From Atriophallophorus winterbourni (lineage: Eukaryota; Platyhelminthes; Trematoda; Plagiorchiida; Microphallidae), in the NCBI GenBank assembly GCA_013407085.1, contig JACCGJ010024111.1, positions 19,954-83,953 on the forward strand: DNA of 64,000 nucleotides. Direction: 5' to 3'. Positions 51,101 to 59,164 of this stretch are shown here, in pieces; position 1 is the first letter of the stretch, and the number at the start of each line of letters is the position of its first letter. Made by a program: the position numbers and the translations under genes. The notes under the pieces were generated by a model that made no database searches, was not told where the DNA came from, and saw only the letters and a program-made list of their open reading frames with translations.

Positions 51101-53583
51101 TCAAATATAAAGCACTGTCAGCTTTGATTGGTTCAAACATCGATTATCTCAAATTGATTAGAAAATTATGTAGTATTTAAACCTAAATATTAATCATTGC
51201 CAGCTCTGATTGGTTGAAATAATATGTATTTCAGATTGGTTTAAAACGTGTGTAGTTTTTGTACTGAAATATTGAGAATTGTCACCTCTTATAGGTTCAA
51301 ACATTGTCGATCTCAGGTTCGTTCAAAACATTTGTAATGAAATATTTAGCATTATCAGCTCTGATTGGTTCGAACAATGTCGATTTCAGATTCGTTCAAA
51401 ACTTTTGTAGATTTTCAACTGAATTATTAGGCATCATCAGCTCTGATTGGTTGACAATGTTTGCAGTTATTGGACCTAAATATTAAGCATTGTCAGCTCT
51501 GATTGATTTAAATATTGTCAATCTCCGTTTGGTTCGAAACTTTTGTAATTTTTAAACTGAAATGTTTGGCATCGGGAGCTCTGCCTGGTTTAAAATGTTT
51601 GAATTTTTTAAACTTAAATTTTAAGCGTTATCAGCTTTGATTGATTTGATGATTGTCAATCTCAGATTGGTTCAAAACGTTTGTAGAATTTAAACTGAAA
51701 TATTGAGCATTGTCTGCTCTGATTGGTTCAAAATATTTGCAGTATTTGGACTTGAAAATTAAGCATTGTCAGCTTTGATTGATTCAATGATTGTGAATCT
51801 CAGATTGGTTCAAATCGTTTGCTCTGGTTGGTTGTAACATTGTCGATCTCAGATTGATTCAAAACGTTTGTAATTTTCGAACTCAAATATATGGCATTGT
51901 CAGCTTTGATTAGTTCAAACATTGTTGTAAATTTTGATCTAAAAAATCAGACATTGTCAGCTTTGATTGAATCAAACATTGTCGATCTCAGATCGATTTG
52001 AAACGTTTGTAGTTTTTTCACTGAAATATCAAGCATCTTTTGCTCTGATTGGTTCATACATTAAAGAGCTCAGATTGGTTCAATATGTTTGTAGTTTTTG
52101 AAATGAAATATCAAGCATTGTCAGCTTCGATTGGTTCAAAATGTTTGTAATTTTTTGACCTAAATATTAAGCATTGTCAGTTCTGATTGATTTGAAGATT
52201 ATAAATCTCAGATTGCTTCAAAACGTTTGTAGATTTTGGATTGAAATAATAACCATTGTTATCAAACATTATCAGCTCTGATTGGTTCGAAATATTTGTA
52301 GTTTTTAGACATGTGTAATAAGCATTGTCAGCTCTAATTGATTCAAAGATTGTCAATCTTAGATTAGTTCAAAACGTTTGTAGATTTTGGACTGAAATAT
52401 TAAGCATTTTCAGCTCTGATTGGTTCAAACATTGTCGATCGCAGATTCGATCAGAACTTTTGTACTTTTTGGACTGAAATATCAAGCATTGTCAGCTGTG
52501 ATTGGTTTTAACCTTGTCCATCTAAGATTGATTTAGAACGTTTGTAAACTTTTAACTAAAATATAAGACATTGTCAGCTCTGATTGAATTAAACATTGTC
52601 GATCTCAGATTGATTTAAAACGTCTGTAGTTTCTTCAATGTAAAATTAAGCATTGTTCGCTCCGGTTGGTTCGAACACTGTGGATCTCATATTCGTTCCA
52701 AACGTTCGTATTTCAGGAACTGAAATATCGAGGATTTTCAGCTCTGATTGGTTCAAATATTGTCAATCTCAGATTGGTTCAAAACAATTTGTAGTTTTCG
52801 GACTGAAATATAAGGCATTGTCTGCTCTGATTGGTTCAAAATGGTTTTAGATTTTGGACTTGAATATCAAGCATTTTCAGCTCTGATTTATTCAGAGATT
52901 GTCAATGTGAGATTGGTTCAAATCATTTGTAGATTTTGGACTGAAATATTAGGCATTGTCAGCTCTGATTGGTTCAAACATTGTCGATTTCAGATTGGTA
53001 AAAAACGTTTGTAATTTTTGAACTCAAATATAAGGCATCGTCAGCTTAGATTATTGTAATAAATGTCCATTTCAGATTGGTTCAAAACGTTTTTTTTTGA
53101 ATTTTGGTCTAGAATATTGAGCATCGTCAGCTTCGACTGATTTAAACATTCTCGATCTCAGATTGACTCAAAACGTTTGTAGTTTCTCCACTAAAATATT
53201 TAGCATTTCAAGCTTTGATTGGTTTGAACATTAACGATCTCAGATTGGTTCAATACGTTTGTAGGTTTCGGACTGAAATATTAAGCATTGTCAACTGTGA
53301 TAGGTTCAAATATTGTCAATCTCAGATTGGTTCAAAACCTTTGTTGTTTTTGAACTGAAATATTAGGCATTGTCAGCTCTGATTGGTTCAAAATGTTTGT
53401 TTGGATTCAGATAATAATCTTTGTCAGCTCTGATTGATTTAGAGATTGTCAATGTCAGATTGATTTAAAACTTTTGTAGATTTTAGAATGAAATATTAAG
53501 CATTTTTTATCGCTGATTGTTTCAAACATTGTCGATCTCATATTCGTTAAAAGCGTTTGTATTCCTTAGCCTTAAATATTTAG
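45193..53583 (+). repeat. 82-bp AT-rich tandem satellite, right block
   Basis: About 100 satellite units with no gene. From ~47,560 onward the order of variant units parallels 7,780-14,300: GGTCGCATAATTG near 47,665 matches near 7,835, TTCTAGAGATTTCGGACAG near 51,005 matches 10,770, and GTTGACAATGTTTGCAG near 51,460 matches 11,073. It is a diverged third copy of the 6-kb higher-order unit. It stops abruptly at TTTAGC, where the ribozyme array starts. Confidence 0.9.
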
Positions 53584-53680
53584 CTACTCATAAAGTAGCG
53601 AGTAGACGAGAACTTCAGTTCAAATTGCGCCATCCGTCTACACAAATACTAGTTCGAAACGCGAAGAGTCCAGCGGATAC

Positions 53681-53722
53681 GCATAGCTGATGAGAGGCAA
53701 AACCTCGAAACCGGTCCTGTGC
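53681..53722 (+). ncRNA. Type I hammerhead ribozyme, copy 1
   Basis: Stem I GCATAG/CTGTGC, core CTGATGA and GAAA, stem II GAGG/CCTC with loop CAAAA, palindromic stem III ACCGGT, cleavage after GTC. Intact; loop II one base shorter than most. Confidence 0.85.
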
Positions 53723-53937
53723 TTCCGGTGAGATTTTAGCGTTTCGGAATGGTATTCTACTTCTGATCTATCCTGGGGTTGTAATAACCCTCGCGGCAAT
53801 ACGCCGTTGGATCAGTTGGGGCTTAGTTTAGTCCCTTCAGCTACTTATAAAGTAGCGAGTAGACGCGAACTTCGATTCAAATTGCGCCATCCGTCTACAC
53901 AAATACTAGTTCGAAACGCGAAGAGTCCAGCGGATAC

Positions 53938-53980
53938 GCATAGCTGATGAGAGGCAAAAACCTCGAAACCGGTCCTGTGC
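53938..53980 (+). ncRNA. Type I hammerhead ribozyme, copy 2
   Basis: Consensus 43-nt ribozyme: stem I GCATAG/CTGTGC (6 bp), CTGATGA, stem II GAGG-CAAAAA-CCTC, GAAA, stem III ACCGGT, predicted cleavage between 53,974 and 53,975. Flanking GGA upstream can pair with TCC downstream beyond a small TAC/T bulge, extending stem I. Confidence 0.88.
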
Positions 53981-54096
53981 TTCCGGTGAGATTTTAGCGT
54001 TTCGGAATGGTATTCTACTCTGATCTATCCTGGGGTTGTAATAACCCTCGCGGCAATACGCCGTTGGATCAGTTGGGGCTTAGTTTAGTCCCTTCA

Positions 54097-54113
54097 GCTA
54101 CTTATAAAGTAGC
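54097..54113 (+). promoter_or_regulatory. Conserved hairpin with TATA-like loop (representative monomer)
   Basis: GCTACTT-ATA-AAGTAGC forms a perfect 7-bp stem with a 3-nt loop and contains TATAAA. Present in nearly every monomer. Changes in copies are mostly loop-side insertions (near 55,397 and 56,942) or one stem base (53,590). It overlaps the A-box-like element. Confidence 0.6.
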
Positions 54114-54120
54114 GAGTAGA
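54110..54120 (+). promoter_or_regulatory. A-box-like element (representative monomer)
   Basis: TAGCGAGTAGA resembles the pol III A box (TRGCNNAGNGG) with a one-base spacing difference. It lies 56 bp upstream of the B-box match, a tRNA-like separation. Confidence 0.4.
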
Positions 54121-54165
54121 CGAGAACTTCAGTTCACATTGCGCCATCCGTCTACACAAATACTA

Positions 54166-54174
54166 GTTCGAAAC
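54166..54174 (+). promoter_or_regulatory. B-box-like element (representative monomer)
   Basis: GTTCGAAAC fits the pol III B-box core GTTCGANNC exactly. Kept in almost all monomers. Exceptions include TTTCGAAAC (56,230, 57,772), GTCCGAAAC (57,001) and GTTCTAAAC (58,029). Internal pol III promoters are known in schistosome hammerhead repeats; activity here is inferred. Confidence 0.55.
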
Positions 54175-54194
54175 GCGAAGAGTCCAGCGGATAC

Positions 54195-54237
54195 GCATAG
54201 CTGATGAGAGGCAAAAACCTCGAAACCGGTCCTGTGC
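54195..54237 (+). ncRNA. Type I hammerhead ribozyme, copy 3
   Basis: Consensus sequence, all core bases intact. CTGATGA at 54,201-54,207, GAAA at 54,222-54,225, predicted cleavage after C54,231. Confidence 0.88.
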
Positions 54238-54451
54238 TTCCGGTGAGATTTTAGCGTTTCGGAATGGTATTCTACTCTGATCTATCCTGGGGTTGTAATA
54301 ACCCTCGCGGCAATACGCCGTTGGATCAGTTGGGGCTTAGTTTAGTCCCTTCAGCTACTTATAAAGTAGCGAGTAGACGAGAACTTCAGTTCAAATTGCG
54401 CCATCCGTCTACACAAATACTAGTTCGAAACGCGAAGAGTCCAGCGGATAC

Positions 54452-54494
54452 GCATAGCTGATGAGAGGCAAAAACCTCGAAACCGGTCCTGTGC
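54452..54494 (+). ncRNA. Type I hammerhead ribozyme, copy 4
   Basis: Consensus sequence, core and three stems intact. Confidence 0.88.
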
Positions 54495-54709
54495 TTCCGG
54501 TGAGATTTTAGCGTTTCGGAATGGTATTCTACTCTGATCTATCCTGGGGTTTGTAATAACCCTCGCGGCAATACGCCGTTGGATCAGTTGGGGCTTAGTT
54601 TAGTCCCTTCAGCTACTTATAAAGTAGCGAGTAGACGAGAACTTCAGTTCACATTACGCCATCCGTCTACACAAATACTAGTTCGAAACGCGAAGAGTCC
54701 AGCGGATAC

Positions 54710-54752
54710 GCATAGCTGATGAGAGGCAAAAACCTCGAAACCGGTCCTGTGC
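54710..54752 (+). ncRNA. Type I hammerhead ribozyme, copy 5
   Basis: Consensus sequence, core and three stems intact. Confidence 0.88.
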
Positions 54753-54966
54753 TTCCGGTGAGATTTTAGCGTTTCGGAATGGTATTCTACTCTGATCTAT
54801 CCTGGGGTTGTAATAACCCTCGCGGCAATACGCCGTTGGATCAGTTGGGGCTTAGTTTAGTCCCTTCAGCTACTTATAAAGTAGCGAGTAGACGAGAACT
54901 TCAGTTCACATTACGCCATCCGTCTACACAAATACTAGTTCGAAACGCGAAGAGTCCAGCGGATAC

Positions 54967-55011
54967 GCATAGCTGATGAGAGGCAAAAAAACCTCGAAAC
55001 CGGTCCTGTGC
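54967..55011 (+). ncRNA. Type I hammerhead ribozyme, copy 6
   Basis: Core intact. Loop II lengthened by two A residues. Confidence 0.86.
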
Positions 55012-55225
55012 TTCCGGTGAGATTTTAGCGTTTCGAAATGGTATTCTACTCTGATCTATCCTGGGGTTGTAATAACCCTCGCGGCAATACGCCGTTGGAT
55101 CAGTTGGGGCTTAGTTTAGTCCCTTCAGCTACTTATAAAGTAGCGAGTAGACGAGAACTTCAGTTCTTATTACGCCATCCGTCTACACAAATACTAGTTC
55201 GAAACGCGAAGAGTCCAGCGGATAC

Positions 55226-55270
55226 GCATAGCTGATGAGAGGCAAAAAAACCTCGAAACCGGTCCTGTGC
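55226..55270 (+). ncRNA. Type I hammerhead ribozyme, copy 7
   Basis: Core intact. Loop II lengthened by two A residues as in copy 6, suggesting these neighbours share a duplication. Confidence 0.86.
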
Positions 55271-55485
55271 TTCCGGTGAGATTTTAGCGTTTCGGAATGG
55301 TATTCTACTCTGATCTATCCTGGGGTTGTAATAACCCTCGCGGCAATACGCCGTTGGATCAGTTGGGGCTTAGTTTAGCCCCTTCAGCTACTTATAAAAG
55401 TAGCAAGTAGACGAGAACTTCAGTTCAAATTACGCCAGCCGTCTACACAAATACTAGTTCGAAACGCGAAGAGTCCAGCGGATAC

Positions 55486-55528
55486 GCATAGCTGATGAGA
55501 GGCAAAAACCTCGAAACCGGTCCTGTGC
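55486..55528 (+). ncRNA. Type I hammerhead ribozyme, copy 8
   Basis: Consensus sequence, core and stems intact. Confidence 0.87.
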
Positions 55529-55742
55529 TTCCGGTGAGATTTTAGCGTTTCGGAATGGTATTCTACTCTGATCTATCCTGGGGTTTTAATAACCCTCGCG
55601 GCAATACGCCGTTGGATCAGTTGGGGCTAAGTTTAGTCCCTTCAGCTACTTATAAAGTAGCAAGTAGACGAGAACTTCAGTTCAAATTACGCCACCCGTC
55701 TACACAAATACTAGTTCGAAACGCGAAGAGTCCAGAGGATAC

Positions 55743-55785
55743 GCATAGCTGATGAGAGGCAAAAACCTCGAAACCGGTCCTGTGC
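55743..55785 (+). ncRNA. Type I hammerhead ribozyme, copy 9
   Basis: Consensus sequence inside the 43-nt core region. One change just outside it (CCAGAGGATAC). Confidence 0.87.
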
Positions 55786-55999
55786 TTCCGGTGAGATTTT
55801 AGCGTTTCGAAATGGTATTCTACTCTGATCTATCCTGGGGTTGTAATAACCCTCTCGGCAATACGCCGTTGGATCAGTTGGGGCTTAGATTAGTCCCTTC
55901 AGCTACTTATAAAGTAGCGAGTAGACGAGAACTTCAGTTCAAATTGCGCCATCCGTCTACACAAATACTAGTTCGAAACGCGAAGAGTCCAGCGGATAC

Positions 56000-56042
56000 G
56001 CATAGCTGATGAGAGGCAAGAACCTTGAAACCGGTCCTGTGC
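56000..56042 (+). ncRNA. Type I hammerhead ribozyme, copy 10 (weakened)
   Basis: Stem II closing pair next to the core is changed: CCTTGAAA instead of CCTCGAAA makes G-U at the 10.1-11.1 pair, expected to slow cleavage. Loop II is CAAGAA. Confidence 0.8.
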
Positions 56043-56256
56043 TTCCGGTGAGATTTTAGCGTTTCGAAATGGTATTATACTCTGATCTATCCTGGGTTTG
56101 TAATAACCCTCGCGGCAATACGCCGTTGGATCAGTTGGGGCTTAGTTTAGTCCCTTCAGCTACTTATAAAGTAGCGAGTAGACGAGAACTTCAGTTCACA
56201 TTACGCCATCCGTCTACACAAATACTATTTCGAAACGCGAAGAGTCCAGCGGATAC

Positions 56257-56299
56257 GCATAGCTGATGAGAGGCAAAAACCTCGAAACCGGTCCTGTGC
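56257..56299 (+). ncRNA. Type I hammerhead ribozyme, copy 11
   Basis: Consensus sequence, core and stems intact. Confidence 0.87.
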
Positions 56300-56514
56300 T
56301 TCCGGTGTGATTTTAGCGTTTCGGAATGGTATTCTACTCTGATCTATCCTGGGGTTGTAATAACCCTCGCGGCAAATACGCCGTTGGATCAGTTGGGGCT
56401 TAGTTTAGTCCCTTCAGCTACTTATAAAGTAGCGAGTAGACGAGAACTTCAGTTCTTATTACGCCATCCGTCTACACAAATACTAGTTCGAAACGCGGAG
56501 AGTCCAGCGGATAC

Positions 56515-56557
56515 GCATAGCTGATGAGAGGCAACAACCTCGAAACCGGTCCTGTGC
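56515..56557 (+). ncRNA. Type I hammerhead ribozyme, copy 12
   Basis: Core intact. Loop II is CAACAA, a change confined to the loop. Confidence 0.86.
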
Positions 56558-56771
56558 TTCCGGTGAGATTTTAGCGTTTCGGAATGGTATTCTACTCTGA
56601 TCTATCCGGGGGTTGTAATAACCCTCGCGGCAAAACGCCGTTGGATCAGTTGGGACTTAGTTTAGTCCCTTCAGCTACTTATAAAGTAGCGAGTAGACGA
56701 GAACTTCAGTTCTTATTACGCCACCCGTCTACACAAATACTAGTTCGAAACGCGAAGAGTCCAGCGGATAC

Positions 56772-56814
56772 GCATATCTGATGAGAGGCAAGAACCTCGA
56801 AACCGGTCCTGTGC
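56772..56814 (+). ncRNA. Type I hammerhead ribozyme, copy 13 (stem I altered)
   Basis: GCATAT instead of GCATAG removes the stem I pair nearest the core. Loop II is CAAGAA. Reduced activity expected. Confidence 0.78.
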
Positions 56815-57029
56815 TTCCGGTGAGATTTTAGCGTTTCGGAATAGTATTATACTTCGAACTATCCTTGGGTTGTAATAACCCTCGCGGCAATACGCCGTTC
56901 GATCAGTTGGGGCTTACTTTAGTCCCTCCAGCTACTTATAAATGTAGCGAGTAGACGAGAACTTCCGTTCGCATTGCACCATCCTTCTACACAAATACTA
57001 GTCCGAAACGCGAAGAGTCCAGCGGATAC

Positions 57030-57072
57030 GCATAGCTGATGAGAGGCAAAAACCTCGAAACCGGTCCTGGGC
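57030..57072 (+). ncRNA. Type I hammerhead ribozyme, copy 14 (stem I altered)
   Basis: CTGGGC instead of CTGTGC puts an A-G mismatch in the middle of stem I. Core intact. Confidence 0.78.
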
Positions 57073-57287
57073 TTCCGGTGAGATTTTAGCGTTTCGGAAT
57101 GGTATTCTACTTTGAACTATCCAGGGGTTGCAATAACCCTCGCGGCAATACGTCGTTGGATCAGTTGGGGCTTAGTTTAATTCCCTTCAGCTACTTATAA
57201 AGTAGCGAGTAGACGAGAACTTCAGTTCATATTGCGCCATCCGTCTACACAAATTTTAGTTCGAAACGCGGAGAGTCCAGCGGATAC

Positions 57288-57329
57288 GCATAGCTGATGA
57301 GAGGCAAAACCTCGAAACCGGTCCTGTGC
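57288..57329 (+). ncRNA. Type I hammerhead ribozyme, copy 15
   Basis: Core intact. Loop II shortened by one A as in copy 1. Confidence 0.85.
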
Positions 57330-57543
57330 TTCCGGTGAGATTTTAGCGTTTCGGAATGGTATTCTACTCTGATCTATCCTGGGGTTGTAATAACCCTCGC
57401 GGCAATACGCCGTTGGATCAGTTGGGGCTTAGTTTAGTCCCTTCCGCTACTTATAAAGTAGCGAGTAGACGAGAACTTCAGTTCTTATTACGCCATCCGT
57501 CTACACAAATACCAGTTCGAAACGCGAAGAGTCCAGCGGATAC

Positions 57544-57586
57544 GCATAGCTAATGAGAGGCAAAAAACTCGAAACCGGTCCTGTGC
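57544..57586 (+). ncRNA. Hammerhead ribozyme remnant, copy 16 (core mutated)
   Basis: The core reads CTAATGA: G5 of CUGAUGA is replaced by A, a position known to be essential. Stem II is also reduced (GAGG opposite ACTC). Predicted inactive. Confidence 0.8.
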
Positions 57587-57800
57587 TTCCGGTGAGATTT
57601 CAGCGTTTCGGAATGGTATTCCACTTCGAACTATCCAGGGGTTGTAATAACCCTCGCGGCAATACGCCGTTGGATCAGTTGGGACTTAGTTTAGTCCCTT
57701 CAGCTACTTATAAAGTAGCGAGTAGACGCGAATTTCAGTTCACATTACGCCATCCGTCTACACAAATACCATTTCGAAACGCGAAGAGTCCAGCGGATAC

Positions 57801-57843
57801 GCATAGCTGATGAGAAGCAAAAACTTCGAAACCGGTCCTGTGC
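57801..57843 (+). ncRNA. Type I hammerhead ribozyme, copy 17 (compensatory stem II)
   Basis: Stem II is GAAG-CAAAAA-CTTC in place of GAGG-CAAAAA-CCTC. Both sides changed so pairing is kept. Core, stem I and stem III intact. Confidence 0.88.
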
Positions 57844-58057
57844 TTCCAGTGAGATTTTAGCGTTTCGGAATGGTATTCCACTTTGAACTATCCAGGGGTT
57901 GTAATAACCCTCGCGGCAATACGCCGTTGGATCAGTTGGGACTTAGTTTAGTCCCTTCAGCTACTTATAAAGTTGCGAGTAGACGCGAACTTGAGTTCAC
58001 ATTACGCCATCCGTCTACACAAATACCAGTTCTAAACGCGAAGAGTCCAGCGGATAC

Positions 58058-58100
58058 GCATAGCTGATGAGAGGCAAAAACCTCGAAACCGGTCCTGTGC
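58058..58100 (+). ncRNA. Type I hammerhead ribozyme, copy 18
   Basis: Core intact. The base after stem I is changed (CTGTGCTCCC), affecting only the outer stem I extension. The B box of this monomer is also altered. Confidence 0.85.
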
Positions 58101-58314
58101 TCCCGGTGAGATTTTAGCGTTTCGGAATGGTATTCTACTCTGATCTATCCTGGGGTTGTAATAACCCTCGCGGCAATACGCCGTTGGATCAGTTGGGGCT
58201 TAGTTTAGTCCCTTCAGCTACTTATAAAGTAGCGAGTAGACGAGAACTTCAGTTCAAATTACGCCATCCGTCTACACAAATACTAGTTCGAAACGCGAAG
58301 AGTCCAGCGGATAC

Positions 58315-58357
58315 GCATAGCTGATGAGAGGCAAAAACCTCGAAACCGGTCCTGTGC
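58315..58357 (+). ncRNA. Type I hammerhead ribozyme, copy 19
   Basis: Consensus sequence, core and stems intact. Confidence 0.87.
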
Positions 58358-58571
58358 TTCCGGTGAGATTTTATCGTTTCGGAATGGTATTCCACTTTGA
58401 ACTATCCAGGGGTTGTAATAACCCTCGCGGCAATACGCCGTTGGATCAGTTGGGACTTAGTTTAGTCCCTTCAGCTACTTATAAAGTAGCGAGTAGATGC
58501 GAACTTCAGTTCACATTACGCCATCCATCTACACAAATACCCGTTCGAAACGCGAAGAGTCGGGCGGATAC

Positions 58572-58614
58572 GCATAGCTGATGAGAGGCAAAAACCTCGA
58601 AACCGGTCCTGTGC
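58572..58614 (+). ncRNA. Type I hammerhead ribozyme, copy 20
   Basis: Core and stems intact. Upstream flank changed (GTCGGGCGGATAC). Confidence 0.86.
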
Positions 58615-58828
58615 TTCCGGTGAGATTTTAGCGTTTAGGAATGGTATTCCACTTTGAACTATCCAGGGGTTGTAATAACTCTCGCGGCAATACGTCGTTG
58701 GATCAGTTGGGACTTAGTTTAGTCCCTTCAGCTACTTAAAAAGTAGCGAGTAGACGCGAACTTCAGTTCACATTACGCCATCCGTCCACACAAATACCAG
58801 TTCGAAACGCGAAGAGTCCAGCGGATAC

Positions 58829-58871
58829 GCATAGCTGATGAGAGGCAAAAACCTCGAAACCGGTCCTGTGC
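58829..58871 (+). ncRNA. Type I hammerhead ribozyme, copy 21
   Basis: Consensus sequence, core and stems intact. Confidence 0.87.
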
Positions 58872-59085
58872 TTCCGGTGAGATTTCAGCGTTTCGGAATG
58901 GTATTCCACTTTGAACTATCCAGGGGTTGTAATAACCCTCGCGGCAATACGCCGTTGGATCATTTGGGACTTATTTTAGTCCCTTCAGCTACTTATAAAG
59001 TAGCGAGTAGACGCGAACTTCAGTTCACATTACGCCATCCGTCTACACAAATACCAGTTCGAAACGCGAAGAGTCCAGCGGATAC

Positions 59086-59128
59086 GCATAGCTGATAAGA
59101 GGCAAAAACCTCGAAACCGGTCCTGTGC
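59086..59128 (+). ncRNA. Hammerhead ribozyme remnant, copy 22 (core mutated)
   Basis: The core reads CTGATAA: G8, whose 2'-hydroxyl acts in catalysis and which pairs with C3, is replaced by A. Predicted inactive or very slow. This is the last, truncated monomer of the array. Confidence 0.8.
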
Positions 59129-59164
59129 TTCCGGTGAGATTTTAGCGTTTCGGAATGGTATTCC

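Noticed and set aside
53938..53995. Alternative hammerhead fold using the CCGG...CCGG hairpin as stem III
   Set aside because: It would place G at the cleavage position, which the motif does not allow, and would leave GCATAG unpaired. The fold with GTC cleavage and GCATAG/CTGTGC pairing satisfies every constraint.
54007..59095. 65- and 85-codon frame repeated in many 257-bp monomers
   Set aside because: It is conserved only because the DNA is tandemly copied. The monomer length is not a multiple of three, the frame crosses the ribozyme and promoter, and indels break it in several copies.
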